A stretch of DNA of 64,000 nucleotides from an uncultured Bacilli bacterium (GTDB taxonomy: Bacteria > Bacillota_I > Bacilli_A > RF39 > UBA660). Location of the stretch: assembly GCA_934141535.1 (NCBI GenBank), contig CAKPCH010000004.1, forward strand, positions 1-64,000, given 5' to 3'. The notes beneath the pieces were generated by a model. That model saw only the letters and a list, made by a program, of their open reading frames with translations, ran no database searches and was not told where the DNA came from. The position numbers and the translations under genes are program-made. Positions 54,392-63,087 of this stretch are shown piece after piece (the stretch's first letter is position 1; each line of letters starts with the position of its first letter).

Positions 54392-54468
54392 GCAATACAA
54401 TAATAATATAATGAAGAGTAGTTTTAACATATATATACTAATAATGACTATAAAAAAATAATAATATG

Positions 54469-54500
54469 TGGTAAACTATAAATAGAAAGTAGAGGAGTAT
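54469..54500 (+). promoter_or_regulatory. Shared leader/promoter of the variable surface-protein family (copy 3)
   Basis: TGGTAAACTATAAATAG then AAAGTAGAGGAGTAT before the ATG, nearly identical to 28538-28570 and 41467-41497. Confidence 0.6.
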
Positions 54501-55547
54501 ATGAAAAATAAAGGTTTTACATTAATTGAGTTATTAGCAGTCATCGTAATACTAGCCATAATAGCGCTAATAGCTACACCAATAGTATTAAACATAATAA
54601 AGGATAGTAAGAATTCATCAGTAGAAAGAAGTGCAGAACTGTATTTAGATCAAGTAAAAAATGAGATAGCACGTTATAACATGACACATCCAAGTTCTAA
54701 TTTTAATCCAAGTGAATGTACAGTACAAAGTGATGATAGTTTAATATGTGATGGAACATCACTTAATATAGAAATAAACGGAGATAAACCATCTGCTGGT
54801 AGTAAAATATTTTTATCAAACGGAAGTGTAGTTGCAACTAGAGATTTTAAGATAGATTCTAAAAATTTAACATATGAAAATGGAACAATAAAAGAAGGTG
54901 TTGATAAACCTTTAATATGTACAGGAGTAACTACAGCGACAACAGGAAATGTGCCAAGTGGAAGTTTTAATTATGGAGATGAATATACATGCGATGTAGG
55001 AGATGGAGAGAATAAAACATTCTTTGTATTAGAAAATAATACAGATACAGTAAGCTTAATCATGTATGCTAATATGGGGGTAGATGGAAAAGCTGTGACA
55101 TCATCTTCAAACAATAATTTAGGCGTACCTTGGTTATCAAAAGAAGATTATCTAGCCGCAGGAGGAACAGAAAGTGATTATGGAGATTTTGGAAATAATA
55201 ATAAAGGCCCAATAACAGTTACTAAAGCATTAAAAGAATATACATCAACATGGACAAATATAACTCAAACACAAATAACGTTACCAACAGCAAATCAAAT
55301 AGCAACTGCTTCGGGTCAAATATTTAACAATTCAGGTATTACTGTACCAACATGGCTATATGATTATTTGTATAATACAACTCATCCTGTGCCAGAAGTA
55401 TATGCTTATTGGACAACAACGCCTCATACCAATTTATTTAACCAGGCGTGGTTTGTTAACTTTTATAGCGACTTCAGCATCGCCACTATCATTAAGAGCT
55501 ATGGTATCCGTCCAGTAATAACAATACCTAAATATATGATAAAATAA
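54501..55547 (+). CDS. Type IV pilin-like protein with hypervariable C-type-lectin-like C-terminus
   Basis: A 348-aa protein. Its prepilin signal (KGFTLIELLAVIVILAII) and first 120 residues are nearly identical to the pilin at 28571. The linker ATTGNVPSGSFNYGDEYTC follows. The middle then differs and resembles the 41498 protein (KEDYLAAGGTESDY, KGPITVTKALKEYTST), so the gene is a mosaic. The end is YWTTTP, the variable block at 55424-55501 (AAC, AGC, GAC, TTC, AGC, ATC, GCC codons), then GIRPVITIPKYMIK. A putative surface adhesin or receptor exposed on a pilus-like filament. Confidence 0.85.
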   Translation: MKNKGFTLIELLAVIVILAIIALIATPIVLNIIKDSKNSSVERSAELYLDQVKNEIARYNMTHPSSNFNPSECTVQSDDSLICDGTSLNIEINGDKPSAGSKIFLSNGSVVATRDFKIDSKNLTYENGTIKEGVDKPLICTGVTTATTGNVPSGSFNYGDEYTCDVGDGENKTFFVLENNTDTVSLIMYANMGVDGKAVTSSSNNNLGVPWLSKEDYLAAGGTESDYGDFGNNNKGPITVTKALKEYTSTWTNITQTQITLPTANQIATASGQIFNNSGITVPTWLYDYLYNTTHPVPEVYAYWTTTPHTNLFNQAWFVNFYSDFSIATIIKSYGIRPVITIPKYMIK

Positions 55548-55589
55548 CAAACGTTGGAAGTTGTATTAAAATTCAATTGAAATAAATGT

Positions 55590-55616
55590 AAAAAGTTCAC
55601 TATGAACTTTTTATTT
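55590..55616 (+). terminator. Terminator after the second pilin
   Basis: Perfect 10-bp stem AAAAAGTTCA / TGAACTTTTT with a 3-base loop and T-rich tail. Confidence 0.8.
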
Positions 55617-55652
55617 TACATTTAATATGATATAATTAGTTAGGTGATAATC

Positions 55653-56774
55653 ATGAATAAAAAAGTAAATAAGGATGATTTAAATGAAGTTTTAAGTACT
55701 TCAAAAAAAATACTTAGAATTCTTTATGTTTTATTAATAGTAGTAGGGGCTTATATATTATTAAAAATATTAAAAGAATTAAGCATATTAAATATTATTG
55801 TAGATTTATTAAAGATATTAGCACCTCTTTTCTTAGGAATAGTTGTTGCATGGCTTTTAAATCCATTTGTTAAGTGGTTAGAGAAAAAACATGTTAGAAG
55901 AGGGCTTGGCATTGCTGTAGCATACGTTATATTAATAGGATGTATTATTTTACTTGTTAAAGCTATAATACCTCTTCTTTATAATCAAACTATTGAACTG
56001 GTAGATAATTTACCAAATATATTTTCAAATATAAAAGATTGGTTAGAAAATTTCTTTAATAAATTAAATACTAAAACTATAGATATTGATAGTGTAGAAA
56101 AGTCTATGTATTTAAAATTAGATGAATTTTCTACTTCTTTAGCACAATCTCTACCTTCTATTATAATTAATTCTTTAAGTACTATAGTATCTTCTTTAGG
56201 TACATTTGTAATAGGATTAGTTATTGGATTCTTCTTACTTTTAAGTAGTAAAGATATTAGTAGTAATGCATTAGAATTGTTACCAAGAAGATATCAAGAG
56301 ACTACTCTTGATCTTGGAAGAAAGATTAATCAATCACTTAGAAATTATGTAAATGGAGCTCTTTTAGATGCATTACTTGTATTTGTAGTATCTACATTAG
56401 CATTCCTTATTATAGGACTTAAATCTCCATTATTATTTGGATTATTCTGTGGTCTTATGAATGTAATACCATATGCTGGACCTTATATTGGTGGAGCACC
56501 CGCAGTAATAGTTGGTTTATCTCAAGGTACTGGTATTGGTATTGCTGTATTGATTGCTATTGTTATAATACAAAGTATAGAAGGAAACATACTTCAAACA
56601 TTAATTATGAGTAAAACAACTAAATTAAATCCAGTAACAATAATTATAGGGTTACTTATATTTGGACATTTCTTTGGAATAGTTGGTATGTTACTTTCAA
56701 CACCTATTATAGGAGTACTTAAAGTAATAGTAAAATATATAGATGATAAATATGATATATTAAGTTTAAAGTAG
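55653..56774 (+). CDS. AI-2E family (YtvI/PerM-like) membrane permease
   Basis: A 373-aa polytopic membrane protein. Signature segments: FLGIVVAWLLNPFVKWLEKK, FVIGLVIGFFLLLSSKD, NYVNGALLDALLVFVVSTLA, GLMNVIPYAGPYIGGAPAVI and HFFGIVGMLLSTPIIGVLKV. Members export small molecules or ions; B. subtilis YtvI is sporulation-linked, but this one cannot be narrowed. The ATG 55653 is used rather than GTG 55644, which overlaps the TTAGGTGAT site. Confidence 0.88.
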   Translation: MNKKVNKDDLNEVLSTSKKILRILYVLLIVVGAYILLKILKELSILNIIVDLLKILAPLFLGIVVAWLLNPFVKWLEKKHVRRGLGIAVAYVILIGCIILLVKAIIPLLYNQTIELVDNLPNIFSNIKDWLENFFNKLNTKTIDIDSVEKSMYLKLDEFSTSLAQSLPSIIINSLSTIVSSLGTFVIGLVIGFFLLLSSKDISSNALELLPRRYQETTLDLGRKINQSLRNYVNGALLDALLVFVVSTLAFLIIGLKSPLLFGLFCGLMNVIPYAGPYIGGAPAVIVGLSQGTGIGIAVLIAIVIIQSIEGNILQTLIMSKTTKLNPVTIIIGLLIFGHFFGIVGMLLSTPIIGVLKVIVKYIDDKYDILSLK

Positions 56775-56782
56775 GAGAAATT

Positions 56783-57331
56783 ATGGAATTTATTAAAAGA
56801 GAATTTAAATTGTTTGTACTTTCTGGGTGCGCTAGAAGTGGTAAAGATACAGTATCTAAACTTATAGAGGAATATTATAAAGATAAAAAATCTATTAATA
56901 TTTCTTATGGACATTATATTAAAGATTATGTAAAAAGAATTAGTGGATGGGATGGAAGTGAAGATACTAAACCAAGAGAATTACTACAACAAATTGGTAT
57001 AGAACTTATAAAAAATAAAGTAGATGATAAATTATTTATAAGAAGAGTAATAGAAGATATAGAAATATTTTCCTATTTCTATGATGTAATAATTGTTGAT
57101 GATGCAAGACTTGTTGATGAGATAAAAAGTTTAAAGAATAAATATAATTTTTGTATAAATATTAAAATAAATAGAGACTCTGATAATGGTTTATCAGATA
57201 AAGAGAAATCTCATATTACAGAAGTAGATTTAAATAATTATAATAATTATGATTATGTTATTAATAATACTACATATGATGATTTAAAAAATGAAGTATA
57301 TAAAATATTAGAAGAGGTAGATTATGAATAA
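56783..57331 (+). CDS. P-loop (deoxy)nucleotide kinase-like protein
   Basis: A 182-aa P-loop protein. Walker A is LSGCARSGKDTVSKLIEEYY (about residues 14-22). The region GHYIKDYVKRISGW followed by TKPRELLQQIGIELI and IIVDDARLVDEIKSL resembles the deoxynucleoside-monophosphate kinase/phosphomevalonate-kinase-like fold. It overlaps cmk by 8 bases, suggesting a nucleotide-metabolism pair. The substrate is not certain. Confidence 0.65.
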   Translation: MEFIKREFKLFVLSGCARSGKDTVSKLIEEYYKDKKSINISYGHYIKDYVKRISGWDGSEDTKPRELLQQIGIELIKNKVDDKLFIRRVIEDIEIFSYFYDVIIVDDARLVDEIKSLKNKYNFCINIKINRDSDNGLSDKEKSHITEVDLNNYNNYDYVINNTTYDDLKNEVYKILEEVDYE

Positions 57332-57971
57332 AATAGTAGCAATTGATGGACCTGCTGGTAGTGGTAAAGGTACAGTAGCAAAAATATTAGCAAACAAACT
57401 TAATTTAACATATATAGATACAGGTGCTATGTATAGAGCTATAGCATACCTTACTCTTAAAAATAATGTAGATATAAAAGATGAAGATAAAATAATAGAA
57501 CTTGCTAAAAATTCTAAAATAGAGTTTTTAAATGATAAAGTATATGTAAATGGTGAAGATGTAAGTAGTAAAATAAGGACTATGGAAGTAACTCGTATAG
57601 TATCTCCAATATCAAGTATTGTTAAGTTAAGAGAAATATTAGTAGATTTACAACGTAATATGGCTAATGGGCTTGATGTAATAATGGAAGGAAGAGATAT
57701 AACAACTGTAGTTTTTCCAAATGCTACATATAAGTTTTATTTAGATGCTTCAATAGAAGAAAGAGCTCACCGTAGATTTAAAGAGAATTCTTTAAAGGGC
57801 ATGCAAGTAACTTATGAAGAAATACTTGAAAATATTAAAAAAAGAGACTATAATGATATGCATAAAGAAGTTGGAGCTTTAATAAAAAGTGATGATGCTA
57901 TATATATAGATTCAACTAATTTAACAATAGATGAAGTAGTAGAAAAAATTAAGCAGATAATAGAGGTGTAA
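57324..57971 (+). CDS. cmk: Cytidylate kinase
   Basis: A 215-aa CMP/dCMP kinase. Walker A is AIDGPAGSGKGTVAKILANK, followed by YIDTGAMYRAIAYL, the CMP-binding insert (VSSKIRTMEVTRIVS) and MEGRDITTVVFPNA. The lid region EERAHRRFKE is also present. Length is typical. Translationally coupled to the upstream kinase; alaS begins one base after the stop. Confidence 0.95.
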   Translation: MNKIVAIDGPAGSGKGTVAKILANKLNLTYIDTGAMYRAIAYLTLKNNVDIKDEDKIIELAKNSKIEFLNDKVYVNGEDVSSKIRTMEVTRIVSPISSIVKLREILVDLQRNMANGLDVIMEGRDITTVVFPNATYKFYLDASIEERAHRRFKENSLKGMQVTYEEILENIKKRDYNDMHKEVGALIKSDDAIYIDSTNLTIDEVVEKIKQIIEV

Positions 57972-57972
57972 C

Positions 57973-59721
57973 ATGAATTTAAAAGATTTATATATTAATT
58001 TTTTTGTTAGTAAAGGACATAAACAAATACCAAGTGCTCCAGTAGTACCAGAAAATGATCCAAGTGTACTTTTTAATACAGCAGGTATGCAACCATTAAT
58101 ACCATATTTAATGGGTAAAAGTCATCCTTATGGAACTAGACTTTGTGATTATCAAAAGTGTATTAGAACAAATGACTTAGACAATATTGGTGATACTTAT
58201 CATCATACTTTCTTTGAAATGTTAGGTAATTGGTCACTTGGAGATTATTTTAAAAAAGAAGCAATTACTTGGAGTTTTGAGTTTTTAACAACAGTATTAA
58301 ATATACCAAAAGAACGTCTTGCTGTAACTGTATTTGCTGGAAATGATATAGTTCCTAAGGATATGGAAGCAATTAATATTTGGAAGAGTCTTGGTATAAG
58401 TGAAGATAGAATTTGTCCAACAAAAGATGATAATTTTTGGATAGCAGGAGAAACTGGACCATGTGGACCTGATACTGAAATGTTTTATTTTAGAAGTAAT
58501 GATGAAATACCAGAAAAATTTGATCCAGAAGATGAACGTTGGGTTGAAATTTGGAATGATGTATTTATGCAATACTATAAACATGAAGATGGTAGTGTAA
58601 CTGAACTTCCAAAAAAGAATGTAGATACAGGTATGGGGCTTGAAAGAGTTGTAGCTGTTCTTGAAGGTGTTAATGATAATTATGCTTCAAGTGTATGGAA
58701 AGATATAATTAAAGTAATAGAAGATATATCTAATAAACCATATAGCGGTAATGAAAAAAGCATGAGAATAATTGCAGATCATATTAGAACTGCAGTATTT
58801 ATAAGTGCTGATAGAGCAGGTATAAAACCATCTAATACAGATCAAGGGTATATATTAAGAAGATTAATTAGAAGAGCTATTAGATATGCTAAAAAATTAA
58901 ATATAGATATTAATAGTAATTGGGAAGAGAGAATTGCACTTGCTATTATGGATAAATATAAAAAATATTATAGTGAAATTAGTGATAATAAAGATGTTGT
59001 GTTAGAAGTCTTAAAACAAGAAAAAATTAAATTTAATAGAACGCTTGAAAAAGGTATAAAAGAATTTGAAAAGATGACATCTAATTTAGATGGTGATACG
59101 TTAAATAAAGATTTAGCATTCAAATTATATGATACTTATGGTTTTCCAATAGAATTAACTGAAGAACTTGCAAAAGAAAAAAATATTAAAGTTGATACTG
59201 AAGGGTTTAAAGAAAAATTTAGAGCACATCAAGAATTATCTAGAGCAGGATCTACTCAAAAATTTAAAGGTGGTCTTGCTGGAGATAGTCAAATAGAAAC
59301 AAGATATCATACAGCAACCCATTTACTTAATGCAGCACTTAAACAAGTAATTGGTCCTGATGTACATCAAAAAGGATCTAATATAACAGTAGATAGAATG
59401 CGTTTTGATTTCTCTTGTGATCACAAATTAACAGATGAAGAAAAGCAAAAAGCAGAAAACTTAGTAAATCAATGGATAAGTGAAGATATTCCTGTTACTT
59501 GTGAAGAAATGAGTAAAGAAGATGCTATTAAAAGTGGTGCTGAATGTATGTTTATAGAAAAATATCCAGATATTGTTACAGTTTATTCAATAGGTGATGT
59601 TTCAAAAGAATTATGTGGAGGACCACATGTTAAAAGTACAAAAGAAATAGGCGAATTTAAAATAACAAAAGAAGAAGCATCAAGTGCTGGTGTTAGAAGA
59701 ATTAAAGCTATAATAAAATAA
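57973..59721 (+). CDS. alaS: Alanyl-tRNA synthetase, short form without C-Ala domain
   Basis: A 582-aa AlaRS against the usual ~870. The class II core is intact (FNTAGMQPLIPYLMG, FEMLGNWSLGDYFKKEAI, GMGLERVVAVLEG). The tRNA-recognition region and the editing zinc motif are present (RYHTATHLLNAALKQVIG, about residue 446; LCGGPHVKST, about 547). Missing are the beta-barrel between aminoacylation and editing domains and the whole C-terminal oligomerisation/C-Ala domain. There is no frameshift: the gene ends RRIKAIIK with a stop and terminator. Such minimal AlaRS is known from reduced genomes. Confidence 0.92.
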   Translation: MNLKDLYINFFVSKGHKQIPSAPVVPENDPSVLFNTAGMQPLIPYLMGKSHPYGTRLCDYQKCIRTNDLDNIGDTYHHTFFEMLGNWSLGDYFKKEAITWSFEFLTTVLNIPKERLAVTVFAGNDIVPKDMEAINIWKSLGISEDRICPTKDDNFWIAGETGPCGPDTEMFYFRSNDEIPEKFDPEDERWVEIWNDVFMQYYKHEDGSVTELPKKNVDTGMGLERVVAVLEGVNDNYASSVWKDIIKVIEDISNKPYSGNEKSMRIIADHIRTAVFISADRAGIKPSNTDQGYILRRLIRRAIRYAKKLNIDINSNWEERIALAIMDKYKKYYSEISDNKDVVLEVLKQEKIKFNRTLEKGIKEFEKMTSNLDGDTLNKDLAFKLYDTYGFPIELTEELAKEKNIKVDTEGFKEKFRAHQELSRAGSTQKFKGGLAGDSQIETRYHTATHLLNAALKQVIGPDVHQKGSNITVDRMRFDFSCDHKLTDEEKQKAENLVNQWISEDIPVTCEEMSKEDAIKSGAECMFIEKYPDIVTVYSIGDVSKELCGGPHVKSTKEIGEFKITKEEASSAGVRRIKAIIK

Positions 59722-59760
59722 AAAAATAAAAACAAAGTTTGTATTGCTTTGTTTTTATTT
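59722..59760. terminator. Convergent terminator after alaS
   Basis: AAAAACAAAG and CTTTGTTTTT pair around a short loop between alaS and the minus-strand gene. Confidence 0.75.
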
Positions 59761-59976
59761 TAATCTATTTTTATTAATATATTCTTTAACACTTTCTACA
59801 TCTTTATAACCTTCTGAAGTAATATCATTAGCATGTCTATATAGATTTTCTAATTTTAATAAATTAGCTTTTAAAGCACTTAGTTCATCTTTAGACATAG
59901 ATTTCTTTGATAATAATATTCTTAATAAATCAAATTTACAAGATGCTAATTCTTCAATAATAGTAAAATTCATCAT
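59755..59976 (-). CDS. Small helical protein of unknown function
   Basis: A 73-aa, mostly helical, charged protein (FTIIEELASCKFDLLRILLS, MSKDELSALKANLLKLENLY) with no signal peptide. A strong AAGGAGG site precedes the ATG pair and a terminator follows, so it is probably expressed. Not recognised. Confidence 0.55.
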   Translation of the reverse strand: MMNFTIIEELASCKFDLLRILLSKKSMSKDELSALKANLLKLENLYRHANDITSEGYKDVESVKEYINKNRLK

Positions 59977-60100
59977 TATCCTCCTTTATATATTTATTTA
60001 CAACATAAAACTTAATACTAGAGTGTTTAGACTAAGTCAAAAACACGCACAAATAAACATTTTACTCTTTTTATTTATAAAAGTCAATACCTAAAAATAA

Positions 60101-60129
60101 TTGTAAAGATTGCATTCATATGATATAAT
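60101..60129 (+). promoter_or_regulatory. Sigma-A promoter of the thioredoxin-like gene
   Basis: TTGTAA (60101-60106), 17-base spacer, perfect TATAAT (60124-60129), 20 bases before the ATG. Confidence 0.7.
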
Positions 60130-60149
60130 TAAATAGGAAGTGATTAAAT

Positions 60150-60866
60150 ATGAATAAAAAATTATTAACAATAATATTAATGGTATTGTGTGCTACAAGT
60201 GTTATAGTAGCTATTTTTACAAAAGGTGATGAATTAGATTCAATTAAATTTAAAAAAGAATATGAATCTTTAAATGGCACTAGTGCATCTAAAACATTAA
60301 AATATAGTAAAATGAATATAGATACATCAAATCCTATTAAATATTCTAATTATGATGAAATATTAGATGTTATAAATAATAAAACTGGTATAATATATCT
60401 TGGTTTTCCAGAATGTCCATGGTGTAGAACAGCTATACCTGTATTATTAGAGGTTGCTAAAGATAATAAAATTGATACTATTTATTATTTAAATATTCTT
60501 AATGAAAGAGATTCTTACACTGTAGAAGATGGTGAGTTAGTATATAGTAAAGATGATTCTGGTAAAGAGAAAAAGGGAAGTAAAGGTTATTTTAAATTGT
60601 TAGAAGCACTTGAAGAGTATCTAACTGATTATACAATTGAGTTAGGCGATGAAGTATATGAGGTAGGAGAAAAAAGAATATTCGCACCTACAGTTATATT
60701 TGTAAAAGAAGGTAAAGTTTTAGGGATTCATGTTTCAACAGTAGCAGGTCAAGTTAGTGGATTTGATAAGTTAACAGATGAACAACATGAAGAACTATAT
60801 TCAATATATGAAGATTATATAATAGATATGACAAGTAGTACTTGTGATATTGATTCTTCTTGCTAA
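60150..60866 (+). CDS. Membrane-anchored thioredoxin-fold protein (CPWC)
   Basis: A 238-aa protein with an N-terminal membrane anchor (LLTIILMVLCATSVIVAIF) and an extracytoplasmic thioredoxin-like domain with redox motif CPWC in IIYLGFPECPWCRTAIPVLL (about residue 90). The cis-Pro loop is in FAPTVIFVKEGKVLG. An insert around residues 125-165 and a C-terminal Cys pair (STCDIDSSC) are extra. It is probably a thiol-disulfide exchange protein acting outside the membrane. Confidence 0.75.
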   Translation: MNKKLLTIILMVLCATSVIVAIFTKGDELDSIKFKKEYESLNGTSASKTLKYSKMNIDTSNPIKYSNYDEILDVINNKTGIIYLGFPECPWCRTAIPVLLEVAKDNKIDTIYYLNILNERDSYTVEDGELVYSKDDSGKEKKGSKGYFKLLEALEEYLTDYTIELGDEVYEVGEKRIFAPTVIFVKEGKVLGIHVSTVAGQVSGFDKLTDEQHEELYSIYEDYIIDMTSSTCDIDSSC

Positions 60867-60888
60867 GCACATTCTTTGTGCTTTTTTG
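60864..60888 (+). terminator. Terminator overlapping the next ribosome-binding site
   Basis: AAGCACA, TTCT loop, TTGTGCTT and TTTT. The T run abuts the GGAGG of the ttcA-like gene. Confidence 0.6.
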
Positions 60889-60896
60889 GAGGTAAT

Positions 60897-61718
60897 ATGG
60901 AATTAAAAGAAATAGAAAAAAGCATAATTAAAAGATATAGAAAAGATATTTGGGCACCATTTATTAAAGGCATTAAAGAATATGAATTAATAAAAGATAA
61001 TGATGTTATAGCAGTTTGTATAAGTGGAGGTAAAGATTCGTTTTTACTTGCTAAATGTATGCAAGAAATAAAACGTCATGGTAAAATAAATTTTGATTTG
61101 AAATTTATAGTTATGAATCCAGGTTATACAGATAAAAACTTAGATTTAATAAAAAGTAATGCAGAAAAACTAAATATACCAATACATATATTTAATAGTG
61201 ATATATTTGCTACAGTAGATGAAATAAGTAGTGAATCGCCATGTTATTTATGTGCTAGAATGAGAAGAGGTTGTCTATATAAAGAATCACAAAGACTTGG
61301 ATGTAATAAAATAGCTTTAGGACATCATTTTGATGATGTAATAGAAACTATATTATTAAGTATTATATATGGTGGAGAAATGAAGACAATGATGCCAAAA
61401 CTTCACAGCACCAATTTCCCTGGTATGGAATTAATTAGACCTATGTGTTATATAAAAGAACAAGATATAATAAACTGGGCTAAATATTGTGAATTAACAT
61501 TTTTAAATTGTGCTTGTAAATTTACAGAAAGAAATGCAAATGAAAAATTAGAAAATACATCAAAAAGAAAAGAAATAAAAGAATTAATAAAAACTTTTAG
61601 AAGTATTAATCCATATATAGAAACTAATATATATAAAAGTAGTAAAAACGTAAATATAGATGCACTAATAGAATATAAGAAAGATGGAAAAAGATATAAT
61701 TTTCTAGATAGGTATTAA
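60897..61718 (+). CDS. TtcA-like PP-loop tRNA thiolation enzyme
   Basis: A 273-aa PP-loop ATPase. ATP motif AVCISGGKDSFLLAKCMQEI (about residue 48), the Fe-S/catalytic cysteines in SPCYLCARMRRGCLYKE, GHHFDDVIETILLSIIYGGE, and a later Cys pair (LNCACKF). This matches the TtcA/TtuA family, which inserts sulfur into a tRNA base (C32 or other position). The position cannot be fixed. ATG 60897 is used, behind GGAGG; the longer frame from 60876 runs through the terminator. queH follows after one base. Confidence 0.8.
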   Translation: MELKEIEKSIIKRYRKDIWAPFIKGIKEYELIKDNDVIAVCISGGKDSFLLAKCMQEIKRHGKINFDLKFIVMNPGYTDKNLDLIKSNAEKLNIPIHIFNSDIFATVDEISSESPCYLCARMRRGCLYKESQRLGCNKIALGHHFDDVIETILLSIIYGGEMKTMMPKLHSTNFPGMELIRPMCYIKEQDIINWAKYCELTFLNCACKFTERNANEKLENTSKRKEIKELIKTFRSINPYIETNIYKSSKNVNIDALIEYKKDGKRYNFLDRY

Positions 61719-61719
61719 T

Positions 61720-62334
61720 ATGAATTATCAAATAGTATTAGATAAAATGTTAGAAGAGTTAAAAAAAGATAAAACATACAAGTTATTATTACATGCTTGT
61801 TGTGCTCCATGTAGTTCTTATGTTATAGAATATTTAAGTAAATACTTTGAAATAACTATATATTATTATAATCCTAATATATATCCAGAAACTGAATATA
61901 TGAGAAGAATGAATGAATTAAAACATTTTATAAAACTGTATCCTACTAAAAACAAAGTTAGTTTTATAGAAGAAAAGTATGATCCAAAAGAATATTATAA
62001 TTCAGTTAAAGGATTAGAAAATTTAGGCGAGAAAAGTAAACGTTGTTATAACTGTTATAAATTTAGGATGGAAAAGGCAGCTATATTTGCTAGTTCAAAT
62101 AATTTTGATTATTTTACTACTACTTTATCAATAAGCCCTTATAAAATATCTTCTTGGATAAATGAAATAGGGGAGTCATTAGAAAAAGAGTATAATATTA
62201 AATATTTATATGCAGATTTTAAAAAAAGAAATGGTTATAAAAGAAGTCTTGAATTATCTAAAGAATATAATTTATATAGACAAGATTATTGTGGATGTGT
62301 TTATTCATTTAAAGAAAGCAATAAAATTCAATAA
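61720..62334 (+). CDS. queH: Epoxyqueuosine reductase QueH
   Basis: A 204-aa DUF208 protein, the non-cobalamin epoxyqueuosine reductase finishing queuosine in tRNA. Conserved cysteines: LLHACCAPCSSYVIEYL at the N-terminus, RCYNCYKFRMEKAA mid-protein and YCGCVYSF at the end; also YYNPNIYPETEYMRR and TTTLSISPYK. It lies next to the ttcA-like gene, forming a tRNA-modification pair. Confidence 0.92.
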   Translation: MNYQIVLDKMLEELKKDKTYKLLLHACCAPCSSYVIEYLSKYFEITIYYYNPNIYPETEYMRRMNELKHFIKLYPTKNKVSFIEEKYDPKEYYNSVKGLENLGEKSKRCYNCYKFRMEKAAIFASSNNFDYFTTTLSISPYKISSWINEIGESLEKEYNIKYLYADFKKRNGYKRSLELSKEYNLYRQDYCGCVYSFKESNKIQ

Positions 62335-62397
62335 AAGAATATTGCTTTCTTTATTTTAATAAAAAATTATAGTATAATAAAATAGTAGGTGAAAAGT

Positions 62398-63087
62398 ATG
62401 AATCAATTTGAAAGATTAGAGTTATTAATAGGAGATAAAATCAATTTAATCCATAAGTGTCATGTACTTGTTATAGGACTTGGTGGAGTTGGAAGTTATG
62501 CTGTTGAAGCTTTGGTAAGAAGTGGTATAGAAAATCTAACAATAGTAGATAATGATACTATCGCACTTTCAAATCTTAATAGGCAATTAATGACTAATCA
62601 TTTAAATATAGATAACTATAAAACAGATGAAATAGAAAAAAGAATATTATCAATAAATCCTAATTGTAAAATTAGAAAAGTTACTAAATTTATAGATTCG
62701 AATAATATAAATGAATTATTTATAAATGAACTTGATTATGTAATTGATGCATGCGATACACTAAGTGTTAAAATGGATTTAATAAGAATTTGTAAACAAA
62801 AAAATATTAAATTAATATCTAGTATGGGTACAGGTAATAAAATGGATCCTAGTAGGTTAAAAATATTAGATATTAGAAAAACTAATTATGATCCACTTGC
62901 TAAAAAAATAAGAAAAATGGTTAAAGATGAAAAAATAAAAGGTAAAGTACTAGTAGTATGTAGTGATGAAGAAAAAAGAGTTAATATAACTAAAACAATT
63001 CCTTCTAATGCTTTTGTACCAGCAACTTCAGGACTATTATGTGCTAGCTACGTTATAAGAGATATAGTAGGTGATTTTAATGTTTAA
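62398..63087 (+). CDS. tcdA: tRNA threonylcarbamoyladenosine dehydratase TcdA
   Basis: A 229-aa ThiF/E1-fold protein that cyclises t6A37 to ct6A37. Adenylation motif VLVIGLGGVGSYAVEALVRS, then DNDTIALSNLNRQL and VIDACDTLSVKMDL. SMGTGNKMDPSRLKILDI matches TcdA/CsdL rather than ThiF. The window also encodes MtaB, which modifies the same t6A37 base. ATG 62398 is chosen over GTG 62389, which is part of the TAGGTGA site. Confidence 0.9.
   Translation: MNQFERLELLIGDKINLIHKCHVLVIGLGGVGSYAVEALVRSGIENLTIVDNDTIALSNLNRQLMTNHLNIDNYKTDEIEKRILSINPNCKIRKVTKFIDSNNINELFINELDYVIDACDTLSVKMDLIRICKQKNIKLISSMGTGNKMDPSRLKILDIRKTNYDPLAKKIRKMVKDEKIKGKVLVVCSDEEKRVNITKTIPSNAFVPATSGLLCASYVIRDIVGDFNV

Noticed and set aside
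54206..54430. Minus-strand frame over the end of frr.
   Set aside because: Leu/Ile-rich antisense shadow across the frr coding end and its terminator.
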